Made by a program: the position numbers and the translations under genes. Of a stretch of DNA of 64,000 nucleotides, positions 25,064 through 34,375 are shown piece after piece. The number at the start of each line of letters is the position of its first letter. Within the stretch, counting starts at the first letter, position 1. The notes beneath the pieces were generated by a model. The model was not told the DNA's origin. It saw only the letters and a program-made list of their open reading frames with translations, and made no database searches. The DNA is taken from contig NZ_RZIJ01000014.1 of assembly GCF_003989665.1 (NCBI RefSeq), positions 142,195 through 206,194 on the forward strand. The letters are read 5' to 3'. The DNA comes from Azospirillum doebereinerae. Lineage in GTDB: Bacteria; Pseudomonadota; Alphaproteobacteria; Azospirillales; Azospirillaceae.

Positions 25064-25849
25064 TCACAGCACGGAAAGCTGGGTGTTCAGCAGATCGGTG
25101 ATCAGCATGGCGCCGGGGCTGTGGGCGATGGCGATGGGCGGTCGGGCGTTGCGGATCGCGACCTGCGGGGTCACCCCGCAGGCCCAGAAGACCGGGACCT
25201 CGCCGGGCTCGATGGGAACCGCCTCGCCATGCTCGGGGGCGGCGATGTCGCGGATGCCGATGGCGGCCGGATCGCCGAAATGCACCGGCGCGCCGTGGAC
25301 GGACGGGAAGCGCGAGGTGATCTGGATGGCGCGGATCGCGTCGCGCGGCGTCATCGGCCGCATCGACACCACCATGTTGCCGGAGAAGCGCCCGGCCGGG
25401 ACGCAGGCGATGCCGGTCTCGTACATCGGGACGTTGCGGTCGAGCGCGATGTGGCGCACCGGCACGCCGTCGGCCAGCAGGGCCTCCTCGAAGGAGAAGG
25501 AGCAGCCGATCAGGAAGCTGACGAAATCGTCGCGCCACAGCGCGGCGATGTCGGTCGGCTCCTCCGTGAGGACGCCGTCGCGGTAGACGCGGTAACGCGG
25601 CACGTCGGTGCGGATGTCGATGCCCCGCCCCAGCGTCGGCAGCGCCTGGTCGCCGACCTCCGACACCGCCAGCACCGGGCAGGCCTTCGGGTTGGCTTGG
25701 CAGAAGCGCAGGAAGTCGCCCGCCCAGTCGGCCGGCAGGATGGCGAGGTTGGCCTGGACATGGCCGGGAGCGAGCCCGGCGGTCGGGCCGCTGTGGGCGC
25801 CGGACCGGATGCGCTGGCGCTCGGCGGCGGAGATGAGGGGCGTGGTCAT
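25064..25849 (-). CDS. DUF1445 family putative hydro-lyase / D-glutamate cyclase-like protein
   Basis: 261 residues from ATG 25849; an ATG at 25885 would add 12 unusual residues. Conserved features: RSGAHSGPTAGLAPGHVQANL, FVSFLIGCSFSFEEALL, GRFSGNMVVSMRPM and a FWACGVTPQ motif near the C-terminus. The mammalian relative in this family is D-glutamate cyclase, which interconverts D-glutamate and 5-oxo-D-proline, and bacterial members cluster with pxpABC. Here it sits between livF and the pxp genes, which supports a role in pyroglutamate metabolism; the exact reaction is inferred. Confidence 0.88.
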   Translation of the reverse strand: MTTPLISAAERQRIRSGAHSGPTAGLAPGHVQANLAILPADWAGDFLRFCQANPKACPVLAVSEVGDQALPTLGRGIDIRTDVPRYRVYRDGVLTEEPTDIAALWRDDFVSFLIGCSFSFEEALLADGVPVRHIALDRNVPMYETGIACVPAGRFSGNMVVSMRPMTPRDAIRAIQITSRFPSVHGAPVHFGDPAAIGIRDIAAPEHGEAVPIEPGEVPVFWACGVTPQVAIRNARPPIAIAHSPGAMLITDLLNTQLSVL

Positions 25850-25918
25850 GGTGGGTGTCCCAGGGATCGGGTTTTCAAAAAGCATGAGGGGCTCGTCGCG
25901 GGCTTCGGGGACGCCGCG

Positions 25919-26632
25919 TCACATGCCGAGATAGGCCTGACGGACCTCGTCGTTGCCGAGCAGGTCCTTGCCGCTGCCCTCCATCACCACCCGGCCGGTC
26001 TGGATGACGTAGCCGCGGTCGGCGATCTCCAGCGCGCGGTGGACGTTCTGCTCGACCAGCAGGATGGTGATCCCGCGTTCGCGGATGGTGTGGATGGTCT
26101 CGAAGATGCGGGTCACCAGCTTGGGCGCCACGCCCCAGGAGGGCTCGTCGAGCATCAGCAGGTCGGGCTGGCTCATCAGGCCGCGGCACATGGCGAGCAT
26201 CTGCTGTTCGCCGCCCGACAGCGTGCCGGCCTGCTGGCGCCGCCGCTCCCCCAGCACCGTGAAGGTGTCGTAAGAGTATTGCAGCGTCTCCTGCCGCTTG
26301 TGCGCGTCGGAGGTGGCGAAGGCGCCCAGCATCAGGTTCTGTTCCACCGTCAGCCGGGGAAACAGGCGGCGCCCCTCTGGCACCAGCACCAGACCGTGCT
26401 TGACCCGGTCATGCGCCGGGACGCTCGCCAGATCCCGGCCCTTGAGGGAGATCGCGCCGCCGTCGAGCGCGTTCAGCCCGGCGATGGCGCGCAGCGTGGT
26501 GGATTTGCCGTTGCCGTTGCCGCCGACGATGGCGACGATCTCGCCCTTTTTGATGTTCAGGCTGACGTCGCGGATGGCGGGAACGCGGCGGTAGCTGGAT
26601 TGGATGTTGCGGACGTCGAGCATGCGCGTCAC
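25919..26632 (-). CDS. livF: Branched-chain-amino-acid-type ABC transporter ATP-binding protein LivF
   Basis: 237 residues, the short LivF class. Walker A GGNGNGKST at 37-45, VPEGRRLFPRLTVEQNL, signature LSGGEQQMLAMCRGL, Walker B LLMLDEPSWGVAP. It overlaps livG by 4 nt. The set imports a small hydrophobic or amidic acid; given the pxp genes, 5-oxoproline or a close analogue is the best guess for substrate, so the symbol marks family and not proven leucine transport. Confidence 0.92.
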   Translation of the reverse strand: MTRMLDVRNIQSSYRRVPAIRDVSLNIKKGEIVAIVGGNGNGKSTTLRAIAGLNALDGGAISLKGRDLASVPAHDRVKHGLVLVPEGRRLFPRLTVEQNLMLGAFATSDAHKRQETLQYSYDTFTVLGERRRQQAGTLSGGEQQMLAMCRGLMSQPDLLMLDEPSWGVAPKLVTRIFETIHTIRERGITILLVEQNVHRALEIADRGYVIQTGRVVMEGSGKDLLGNDEVRQAYLGM

Positions 26633-27348
26633 TCCCCCAGATAGGCGGCGATGACGGCGGGATTCTCGGCGATCTCCGCCGGGGTGCCGTCGGCGATCTT
26701 GGCGCCGTAGTCGAGAACCAGCATGCGGTGGGCGATCGGCATGATGCCTTCCATCACATGCTCCACGATGATGCTGGCGATGCCGCGCTGGTGGATGCGG
26801 TGGACGAGCTGCGAGGCCTCGCGCACCTCGGTCGGGTTGAGACCGGCCATCACCTCGTCCAGCAGGATCAGCTTGGGTTCGGTCGCCAGGGCGCGGGCGA
26901 CCTCCAGCCGCTTCTGCTCCGACACGGTCAGGTCGGACGCCTGGGTGTCGGCGCGGTGGGTCAGCCCGACGAAGGCCAGTTCCGCCTCCGCCTTGCGCCG
27001 CGCCTCGGGCACCCGCTTGTTGCGCAGCATGGCGCCGACCATCACGTTCTCCAGCGCCGTCATCGAGTGGAAGATGCGGACGATCTGGAAGGTGCGGGCG
27101 ATGCCGAGCGCCGCCGCCGCCTCCGGCGTCGAGCCGGTGATGTCGTGGCCCTCGAAGGTGATGCGCCCGGTGGTCGGCGTGTGGAAACCGGCGAGGCAGT
27201 TGAACAGCGTCGTCTTTCCCGCCCCGTTGGGGCCGATCAGCCCGACGATCTCCGCCGCGTGGATGACGAAGCTGATGTCGCGGTTGGCGACGAGGCCGTC
27301 GAAGGACTTGCCCAGGCCGTCCACGGCCAGCAGATGAGGGGCGTTCAT
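26629..27348 (-). CDS. livG: Branched-chain-amino-acid-type ABC transporter ATP-binding protein LivG
   Basis: 239 residues. Walker A GPNGAGKTT at 39-47, the LivG-type NCLAGFHTPTTGRITFEG, GIARTFQIVRIFHSMTALEN, signature LTVSEQKRLEVARAL and Walker B LILLDEVMAGLNP. It pairs with LivF. Overlaps of 4 nt occur at both ends (with livF and livM). Confidence 0.92.
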   Translation of the reverse strand: MNAPHLLAVDGLGKSFDGLVANRDISFVIHAAEIVGLIGPNGAGKTTLFNCLAGFHTPTTGRITFEGHDITGSTPEAAAALGIARTFQIVRIFHSMTALENVMVGAMLRNKRVPEARRKAEAELAFVGLTHRADTQASDLTVSEQKRLEVARALATEPKLILLDEVMAGLNPTEVREASQLVHRIHQRGIASIIVEHVMEGIMPIAHRMLVLDYGAKIADGTPAEIAENPAVIAAYLGE

Positions 27349-28367
27349 GGCCGGATCTCCGCGCTCTTGGTCGCCTTCTTGGGCTTGGCGCCGCCGCCCG
27401 GCAGATGGCGGCGCAGGTCGGACAGCAGACCCAGCACGCCGGACGGGCTGAACACGGCGACCAGGATGATCATGGCCGCGTAGATGATCATGTCGGTGCC
27501 GGACCCGGTGCTGCCGAACAGGGTGCGGCTGTACTCCTCGATGGTGATGAGGATGACCGCGCCCAGCACGGGTCCCAGCAGCGTCCCCACCCCGCCGAGG
27601 ATGGCGACCAGCGCGATCTTGATCGAGATCGACGTCGCCAGCACCGAGCCCGGATCGATGAACATCTCCTTCTGGGCGTAGAAGCTGCCGCCCATCGCCG
27701 TCAGGAAGGCCGACACGCTGAGCGCGATCAGCTTGTAGCGCGTCAGGCTGACGCCCAGCGCGCGGGCGGCTTCGGGCTCGTCCTTGATGGCGCGGAAATA
27801 ATAGCCGATGTGGCTGCGCTCGATGGCCCAGGCGACCAGCACCGTCACCACAAGCAGGCCCAGGATGATGTAGTAGTAGGGCAGCTTGGAGAGGAAGACC
27901 ATGGCGGCCGGCCCGCTGCGGTCCAGCGGCAGGGAGAGGCCGACGGCGCCCTCCAGGAAGTCGCTGTTGGTGACCAGGATCTGGACGATCTCGGCCACCG
28001 CGATGGTCGCCATGGCGAAGTAATGGCCCTTCAACCGGAAGCAGGGCCAGCCCACGGCGAGCGCGAACAGCACCGCCACGGCGCCGCCGGCCAGCCAGCC
28101 GAGCCAGGGCGACAGCCCCAGTGACAGGCCCAGCATGGTCGAGGTGTAGGCACCGATGCCGAAGAACACCGCGTGCCCCAGAGAGACCTGCCCCGCGTAG
28201 CCGCCGACGATGTTCCAGGCGACGCCCATCTGGGCGGCCATCAGGATGAGGACCAGGAAGTTCAGCCGGGCCGGGTCGCTGATCAGCAGCGGCAGGACGG
28301 CGGCGCCGGCGAGGAGGGCGAGCGCCCCCATGGCCTTGCGCGGATTGACGAGGGGTCCGTTCGACAT
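27345..28367 (-). CDS. livM: Branched-chain-amino-acid-type ABC transporter permease LivM
   Basis: 340 residues from ATG 28367, whose A is also the last base of the livH stop (TGATG). About ten hydrophobic segments and LivM marks: NIVGGYAGQVSLGHAVFFGIGAY, RLKGHYFAMATIAVAEI, and RAIKDEPEAARALGVSLTRYK. A Lys-rich tail ends the protein. Forms the channel with LivH. Confidence 0.92.
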   Translation of the reverse strand: MSNGPLVNPRKAMGALALLAGAAVLPLLISDPARLNFLVLILMAAQMGVAWNIVGGYAGQVSLGHAVFFGIGAYTSTMLGLSLGLSPWLGWLAGGAVAVLFALAVGWPCFRLKGHYFAMATIAVAEIVQILVTNSDFLEGAVGLSLPLDRSGPAAMVFLSKLPYYYIILGLLVVTVLVAWAIERSHIGYYFRAIKDEPEAARALGVSLTRYKLIALSVSAFLTAMGGSFYAQKEMFIDPGSVLATSISIKIALVAILGGVGTLLGPVLGAVILITIEEYSRTLFGSTGSGTDMIIYAAMIILVAVFSPSGVLGLLSDLRRHLPGGGAKPKKATKSAEIRP

Positions 28368-29233
28368 CACGCTTTCCCCAACAGGCCCTTCGGGCGCACC
28401 AGCAGCACGATCAGCAGCAGCGACAGCACCAGCGCGGTCTTGTATTCCGGGCCGATCAGGAAGCCGCCCATGACCTCGATCAGGCCGACGATGATGCCGG
28501 CCAGGAAGGCGCCGGTGACGCTGCCGAAGCCGCCCAGCACGACGACCACGAAGGCGATCAGGATGAAGTTGGATCCGACCTCCGGGAAGATCGGGAAGAA
28601 GGTGGCGATCAGCCCGCCGGCGACGCCGGCGCAGGCGGCCCCGATGCCCCAGGCCAGCGCGAACATCTTCTGCCCGTCGATGCCCATCAGGGTGGCGGCC
28701 TCGCGGTCGATGGCGGTGGCTTCCAGGGCGGTGCCGAGCCGGGTGCGGTGCAGGAAGAGCCACAGCGCCCCGGTGACGCCGACGGCGCCCAGCGCGGCGA
28801 CGACCTGCGGCAGGCCGAGCTGGACCGGACCGAGGACGACGTTGCCGCCGACCAGCGTGTGCGGGATCAGCCGGTGGTCGGGCTTCCAGAAGAACTGGGC
28901 GAGCCCGCGCAGCAGGATCATCAGGCCGAAGGTCGCGAAGATTTGCGACAGCATCGGCGCCTTCAGGATGCGGCGGATGACCGTCTGGTAGACGACGACG
29001 CCGACCGCGAAGAGCAGCAGCGCCGTGAAGGGCAGCGCCACCACGGGATCGATGGCGAACAGCGCGAAGGCCCAGAAGCTGGCGTACATGCCGAGCATCA
29101 GGAATTCGCCGTGGGCGAAGTTGACGATGTCCATCACGCCGAAGATCAGCGTCAGGCCGACGGCGACCAGGGCGTAGATCAGCCCGATCAGCAGGCCCGA
29201 GACGAGCACTTGGAGAAGAATGTCGGCGGTCAT
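28367..29233 (-). CDS. livH: Branched-chain-amino-acid-type ABC transporter permease LivH
   Basis: 288 residues from ATG 29233. Typical LivH start ILLQVLVSGLLIGLIYALVAVGLTLIFGVMDIVNFAHGEF, and TAIDREAATLMGIDGQK in the coupling loop region; ends in RPKGLLGKA. An upstream ATG-containing extension would read through an inverted-repeat element and is rejected. The gap of 235 nt to the binding-protein gene holds that element. Confidence 0.93.
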   Translation of the reverse strand: MTADILLQVLVSGLLIGLIYALVAVGLTLIFGVMDIVNFAHGEFLMLGMYASFWAFALFAIDPVVALPFTALLLFAVGVVVYQTVIRRILKAPMLSQIFATFGLMILLRGLAQFFWKPDHRLIPHTLVGGNVVLGPVQLGLPQVVAALGAVGVTGALWLFLHRTRLGTALEATAIDREAATLMGIDGQKMFALAWGIGAACAGVAGGLIATFFPIFPEVGSNFILIAFVVVVLGGFGSVTGAFLAGIIVGLIEVMGGFLIGPEYKTALVLSLLLIVLLVRPKGLLGKA

Positions 29234-29305
29234 TGCCGCGCCCCCATCGAAAAGGGTGGGCCGGAGGAGTGGTGCCGGCACACGTTCCCGCCCTTGCGTG
29301 CGGAG

Positions 29306-29409
29306 CCCTTCTCCCCTTGTGGGAGAAGGGTTGGGATGAGGGGTATTCGCCGTAGGCGAAAAGATTTGCGCCCCCTCACCCCAACCCCTCTCCCGCAAGG
29401 GGAGAGGGG
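29306..29409. repeat. Inverted pair of REP-like GC hairpins
   Basis: A 38-nt unit at 29306-29343 and a 38-nt unit at 29372-29409 are near-perfect reverse complements of each other and each folds on itself (CCCTTCTCC / GGAGAAGGG in the first). The arrangement resembles a bacterial interspersed mosaic element. It sits between the binding-protein gene and livH, where it could stabilise the upstream mRNA or reduce read-through. Related single units occur at 41107 and 58409. Confidence 0.75.
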
Positions 29410-29468
29410 CTTTGCCGGAACGGCGGTCACATGAAACGGCGCGCCCTCATGCGGAAGTGCTCAGCGCC

Positions 29469-30791
29469 TCAGCGCTTGTCCCAGGCGGGCATCGGGTAGA
29501 CGATGTCCTTGGTCGCCACGTCGAACGGCCACACCGTCACGTATTTCCCGTCCTGGACCTGGACGATGATGCCCTGCCCCAGCTCGTTCTGGCCGGTGGC
29601 GTCGAACTTGACGCCCTTCCAGGGCAGGATCAGGCCGCTGGCCGGAATGTCGGTCTCCTGCAGCGCCTTGCGGATGGCGTCGGGGGTGGTCGCCCCGGCG
29701 CGGTCGATGGCGTCGGCCAGCACGGCGACGGCGGTGAAGGCGCGGGCCGAGTTGCCATTGAAGTTCACCCCGGACTTGGCGAACATCAGCTCGTTGACGC
29801 TTTTGATCAGCGGGTTGCGTTCGGCCTGATCCAGCGCCCAGACCTCGCGGCTGATGATGTACTCACCATCCTTGCCGAGCGTCTTCAGGAACTCGCTGTC
29901 GTTGAAGCCGGCGTCGTTGGCCAGCAGCATGCTCGGCGAGAAGCCCAGCTCCTTGTAGGTCTTCATCGACAGGATGGCGTCGCCCAGATAGGACGACTGC
30001 ATGATGACCGCCGGGTTGGCCGCCTTCAGGCGCTGCACCTCCGAGGTCATCTGGGTGGTCTTGGCCGGGTAGAGGATCTTCTCGGCGATCTTGAACTTTC
30101 GTTCGTCGGACAGCTTGATCTGGAGCTTCGTCGTCTCGTTGCCCCACAGCGTGTTCTCGTTGAACAGGCCGATGCTGCGCAGGTCCTTGCCGGTCTTCTT
30201 CTCCATGTCGCCGAGGAAGGTGAAGAAGTTGGTGACGAACAGGTCGTCGTGCGGCGTGGTGCGGAAGAACCATTTGAAGTTGCGCTGTGTCAGCGTCGCC
30301 GACGAGGACTCGCCGTTCAGGAAGGGGACGCCGTAGCGTTCGGCGACCTGGCTGGCGGTGGCGGTGACGTTGGAGAAATAGGCGCCGGTCAGCGCCACGA
30401 CCTTTTCGCTGGTGATCAGGCGCTCCGCCTCCGTCGCGCCGACCTGCGGGTTGCCCTGGTGGTCGCCGAAGATCAGCTTGATCTTGGCGCCCTTCATGCG
30501 GGGCATGCCGGCGCCGGCCACCAGCCCCTGCGGGGCCGCGATCTCGCCGTTGGCGATCGAGGCGGCCAGTTCTGCCGCCGCCTTCAGCTCCACCCCGGTC
30601 GAGGCCGCCGCCCCGGTCAGCGGGTAGATCACGCCGATCCGGATCTCGTCCTCGGCCCGCGCGCTGCCGGCGCCCAGCGTCAGGCCGCTCAGCGCCGTGG
30701 TCGCCAGCAAGGCCGCCGCCCCCATCATCCGCTTGATCGTCTGCCGGCGGGTGGCGCCACGGCCCATGGCCTTCGCAACCGTAAACCGCAT
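29469..30791 (-). CDS. Branched-chain-amino-acid-type ABC substrate-binding protein (Leu/Ile/Val family, LivK-like)
   Basis: 440 residues from ATG 30791 (AGAGGAG upstream). The N-terminus has a twin-arginine-like motif TRRQTIK before a hydrophobic stretch and an ARAED cleavage site, so Tat export is possible. Mature part: EIRIGVIYPLTGAAASTGVE, GDHQGNPQVGATEAERLI, TGAYFSNVTATASQVAERYGVPFLNG. It is the first transporter gene after the LysR regulator and supplies substrate to LivHMGF. Ligand is likely 5-oxoproline or an amino-acid derivative by context. Confidence 0.9.
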   Translation of the reverse strand: MRFTVAKAMGRGATRRQTIKRMMGAAALLATTALSGLTLGAGSARAEDEIRIGVIYPLTGAAASTGVELKAAAELAASIANGEIAAPQGLVAGAGMPRMKGAKIKLIFGDHQGNPQVGATEAERLITSEKVVALTGAYFSNVTATASQVAERYGVPFLNGESSSATLTQRNFKWFFRTTPHDDLFVTNFFTFLGDMEKKTGKDLRSIGLFNENTLWGNETTKLQIKLSDERKFKIAEKILYPAKTTQMTSEVQRLKAANPAVIMQSSYLGDAILSMKTYKELGFSPSMLLANDAGFNDSEFLKTLGKDGEYIISREVWALDQAERNPLIKSVNELMFAKSGVNFNGNSARAFTAVAVLADAIDRAGATTPDAIRKALQETDIPASGLILPWKGVKFDATGQNELGQGIIVQVQDGKYVTVWPFDVATKDIVYPMPAWDKR

Positions 30792-30948
30792 CGTGAATTC
30801 TCCTCTGTTCAGTGCCGTCGTTCTTTGTCGCTGGCTCTGGCGCTTGCCTTTGCGGCTGGTGCTGATTGCGCCATGACCGAATGATGCCATGAACCCTATT
30901 GATCCCGTCCAATCGTTTCTTTTGATCCGGATTGATAAGCGCGCGCTA

Positions 30949-31857
30949 TCAGTCGGCCGTCTGGGCCTGCAGGGCGCCGTATTCGATGGCGACCTCCACG
31001 GCGAGCTGGGCGACGACCGCCGACATGTGGTTGTCGTGGTTGGCCGGATAGGCGGCGGAGAAGGACAGCCCCGGCAACGGGGCCTGCGAACGGAGCAGCC
31101 GCAGCCGCCCCTCGCTCAATTCGCGCTGGACGATGGCGGTGGGGATGACGCTGACCCCGACCGAATCCAGCGCCATCCGCACCACGCTGGCGAGGGAACT
31201 GTTGCCGAACATCCGCACCGGCAGGCCGACGGAGGAGAACAGCTCGCGGATGGCGCCGTAGGGCTGGGTGGTGCGGGAAAAGGTGATGATCGGCCACGCC
31301 GCGAGGTCCTGAAGCGATACCGGCTCCGGCGGGATGGCGAGCGAGGGACTGACCACCCATCCCAGCGGGTAATTGCCCACCGGGACCGTCTTGAAGCGGA
31401 TGTCGGTGTAGGATCCCAGCATCACCGCGACGTCCAGCTCGTGGCGCAGCAGCGCTTCGCGCAGGCTGGGCGACGTCTCGACCTCGATCTCCAGCGACAC
31501 GGCCGGGTAGAGGAGGTTCAGCCGCTCGATCAGCCGGCTGAGCCATGTGTGGACGACGGTCTCCGCGACTCCCAGCCGGATGACGCCACGAATGGCTTTG
31601 CGGTCCGCCACGGCATCCAGCAGTTCGGCGCGCAGCGTCATCATGCGCTCGGCGTAGGTCAGCAGGATCATCGCCTGCGGCGTCGGCGCGACCCGGCGCC
31701 CGACCCGCTCGAACAGTTGGACGCCCAACTCGTCCTGAAGCTGCGCGATGCGCGCGGAGATGGCCGGCTGGGTGGTGTTGAGCCGTTCCGCCGCCCGGCG
31801 AAAGCCGCCCAGCCGCATGGTCCAGATGAAGGTCTCCAAAGACTTCAGATCCAGCAT
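30949..31857 (-). CDS. LysR-family transcriptional regulator
   Basis: 302 residues. Winged HTH at the N-terminus (SLETFIWTMRLGGFRRAAERLNTTQPAISARIAQLQDELG) and a C-terminal type 2 periplasmic-binding effector domain. It lies immediately upstream of and on the same strand as the transporter/pxp genes; the 157-nt gap contains an ATCCGGAT palindrome at 30925 within a T-rich patch that could be part of its binding site. Probable activator of pyroglutamate use. The effector is unknown. Confidence 0.9.
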   Translation of the reverse strand: MLDLKSLETFIWTMRLGGFRRAAERLNTTQPAISARIAQLQDELGVQLFERVGRRVAPTPQAMILLTYAERMMTLRAELLDAVADRKAIRGVIRLGVAETVVHTWLSRLIERLNLLYPAVSLEIEVETSPSLREALLRHELDVAVMLGSYTDIRFKTVPVGNYPLGWVVSPSLAIPPEPVSLQDLAAWPIITFSRTTQPYGAIRELFSSVGLPVRMFGNSSLASVVRMALDSVGVSVIPTAIVQRELSEGRLRLLRSQAPLPGLSFSAAYPANHDNHMSAVVAQLAVEVAIEYGALQAQTAD

Positions 31858-32008
31858 CGCTTATCCACGCGGTCAGAGCCGAGCCATCATACCATGCCCG
31901 AGGACCACGTCCCGGCCAATCCTCGACGTGCCTGCGTCGGTTGAAGGGGCTGGCCGGGCGAGGCCCTGCGATGCGGTGGAAGCCCCCCCAAACGGACGCG
32001 TCACACGG

Positions 32009-33580
32009 TCAAGCCGCCCGCAGCGATGCGACGAAGCCGGTGACCTGGCTCTGCATGGCCGTGACGCGGCCTTGCAGCGTGTCGACCGCCTCGCGCAGGC
32101 GGCGGCTGGCATCGCCCGTCTCGCCGGCGGCCGAGGTGGTGGCGTTGACATCGCCCAGCAGGGCGCGCACGCCATGCGCCGCTTCGCTCACGCCGCGCCC
32201 GATCTCGCCGGTGGCGGCGTTCTGCTCCTCCACCGCCGCCGCGATGGAAGCGCTGATGGCGCTGACCGAGGCGACGGCCCTGGCGATCTCGGTGATCTCG
32301 GCGGCGGCGGCGCCGGTGGAGTCCTGAATGGCGCGGATCTGGCTTTCGATTTCCTCCGTCGCGCGGGCGGTCTGGTTGGCCAGGGCCTTCACCTCTCCGG
32401 CCACGACGGCGAAGCCCTTGCCGGCCTCCCCCGCCCGCGCCGCCTCGATGGTGGCGTTCAGCGCCAGAAGGTTGGTCTGGTTGGCGATGGACGTGATCAG
32501 GGTCACCACCGCGGTGACCTTGTCGGCCGCCTGCACCAAGCCGGCCACCCGCTCCTCCGCCCGGTCGGCGCGTTGGGACGCCTCGCCGGCCATCCGTTGC
32601 GAGCGCTGCGCCTGGTCGGAGATTTCATGGATCGAGGCGGCGAGTTGCTCCACCGCCGCCGCCATGCTGTCCACGTTGCTGTTGACCGACGCGGCGTTGC
32701 CGGCGGCCTGCTGGCTGACATGGCCGTTGCGGTCGGCGGCGGCGGACAACAGGCTGGTGGAGCCGTCCATGCGCGCCGTGGTCGCGTGGACCTCGGCCAG
32801 AACCGAGCTGACCTGCCGTTCGAAATGGTCGGCGACGCTGGCGGCCGTAGCGCGGCGGTCGTGCTCGGCCTGTTGGCGCATCCGTTCCCGTTCGGCTTGA
32901 AGGCGTTGCTTTTCCGCCCCCTGTTCCTTGAAGACCTGGACGGCCGCGGCCATCCGGCCGATCTCGTCGTTGCGGTCGCGCGACGGCACGTCGACGGCAC
33001 CGTCCCCGGCGGCCAGCCGGGACATCACCGCCGTCAACCGGACGATCGGCCGCGTGGAGCCGCGCACGGTGGCGAACAGCACGCCGCACAGCGCCAGTTG
33101 CACGATCCCGCCGATGGCGGCGACCGTCCAGGCGCGTTCGACGGCCACCCGTTCGGCCCGCGCGGCGGACAGATGGATTTCGACGCTGCCGAGCCGCGCG
33201 GTCTTTCCATCGGCCCGGCGCACCACCTCCGCCTTGCGGACCAGCACCAGGGCGTCGCCGTCGTCCGGCTTGCCGTGCCGGGTGAATTCCTGCCCCTTCG
33301 GCCCCATCACCTTGCTGCCGACATAGTCGGGATCGTTGGCCAGCGCCGCCAATTGAGACCGGGCGGCGTCCTGATCGACGTTCCACAACGCCTCGGTCAG
33401 ACCGCCCGCGATGACCTTGGTGGTCACGTCGGCGCGCTCCTCCAGCGACGCACGGGCGTCGCTCATGTTCATGGCCGCCACCCCGGCAATGGCCAGCCCC
33501 GCCATCGCCGTCACCATCAGCGCGATCGGCATCACCACCCGAAGGGCCAGCGTGCGCGTCAACAGGCTCATCATGCTCAT
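32009..33580 (-). CDS. Methyl-accepting chemotaxis protein
   Basis: 523 residues. TM1 ~13-35 (LRVVMPIALMVTAMAGLAIAGVAAM), a periplasmic domain of ~120 residues, TM2 ~ 160-180 (VAAIGGIVQLALCGVLFATV), a HAMP domain, then the cytoplasmic coiled coil with the signalling tip EAARAGEAGKGFAVVAGEVK and flanking methylation helices. It ends in SLRAA with no CheR-binding pentapeptide. GGAGCGG precedes ATG 33580. The ligand domain is not one I recognise. It stands alone next to an AT-rich gap. Confidence 0.93.
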   Translation of the reverse strand: MSMMSLLTRTLALRVVMPIALMVTAMAGLAIAGVAAMNMSDARASLEERADVTTKVIAGGLTEALWNVDQDAARSQLAALANDPDYVGSKVMGPKGQEFTRHGKPDDGDALVLVRKAEVVRRADGKTARLGSVEIHLSAARAERVAVERAWTVAAIGGIVQLALCGVLFATVRGSTRPIVRLTAVMSRLAAGDGAVDVPSRDRNDEIGRMAAAVQVFKEQGAEKQRLQAERERMRQQAEHDRRATAASVADHFERQVSSVLAEVHATTARMDGSTSLLSAAADRNGHVSQQAAGNAASVNSNVDSMAAAVEQLAASIHEISDQAQRSQRMAGEASQRADRAEERVAGLVQAADKVTAVVTLITSIANQTNLLALNATIEAARAGEAGKGFAVVAGEVKALANQTARATEEIESQIRAIQDSTGAAAAEITEIARAVASVSAISASIAAAVEEQNAATGEIGRGVSEAAHGVRALLGDVNATTSAAGETGDASRRLREAVDTLQGRVTAMQSQVTGFVASLRAA

Positions 33581-34375
33581 TCCGCTCCTATGCTGCTTTT
33601 ATCAGCGTATGGGTCTGCCGATGATCGTCTGGTTGATTCCGTTGGCGCTTGGACGCTTGTTTGTTGTGATCAACGGACACTGTGTCGGTGGAAGGCACGC
33701 CAGAGAAACGCGTGCCTACGAATTCATCGTCTGCACACGATTAAAATTGATCGAACATTATTTTCTTGAAAAAATTTTCTTATGCTAAACTATTCGGAAT
33801 GACGACTCGGGTTTCGATATAACCGTATATAACTTTCAGAAATCCCTCCTTCATCACTCTATTTATAGACCGTGAAGCTTTGGGTTTCTGTGATGTTCAT
33901 GCAGAAATTCGTGTGGACGTCTTTTTTTTGACATGATGGCATAGCCATCACTCATTGCGTCCAATCTTATTTTTGGATCATCATTGAAAAATTTCATTTA
34001 TCGGTTCAAGCGCCGGGGCGCTGTCAGGGTGGCGAAAACCGCGCCGGATCCAGCGACCCCACGCCCTTCACCCTCTTCTTGGCGCGTCGCAATCCCCGAT
34101 GGCCTTGATTTATGAACATCGGACCGTCCGACGCGATCTTCTCCACCATGAGGTCGCAACAGCCCGGCAGCTTACTTGGCTTGGTGCATCCGGTTCTCAC
34201 GCTGAAAGGGGCCGGCTTGACCGGCAACACGGAACTGGCCTCCGGGATCGGACTGAAGGCGGAGCGGCGGACGCAGGCGTTGGAGGGGGGAAACGCACCG
34301 CCCTGCCGCCGCTTGGCTCCGGGCAAGGCGCAAGAGGCATCGCATGGTGGTCGACGGCCTCTCAGGATCGGGAAC
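33581..34375. other. Gene-poor 0.8 kb gap with an AT-rich core (about 33690-34010)
   Basis: The core has long A/T runs (for example CTTTTTTTTG near 33920 and AAAAATTT near 33985) that stand out against the very GC-rich surroundings. It probably holds the chemoreceptor promoter. Short frames such as a plus-strand one at 33608-33787 show no family resemblance. From about 34020 composition returns to normal and a minus-strand frame at 34024-34404 also has no support. I see no RNA gene. Confidence 0.6.

Noticed and set aside
29306..29409. Inverted GC units as a possible CRISPR or small IS
   Set aside because: Only two units in opposite orientation and no transposase or spacers; fits a REP-type element.
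33590..33640. Sigma-28-like flagellar promoter before the chemoreceptor gene
   Set aside because: A GCTGATAA-like -10 exists but no matching -35 at the right distance.
33608..33787. Plus-strand 59-codon frame in the AT-rich gap
   Set aside because: No ribosome site or homology pattern; probably chance.
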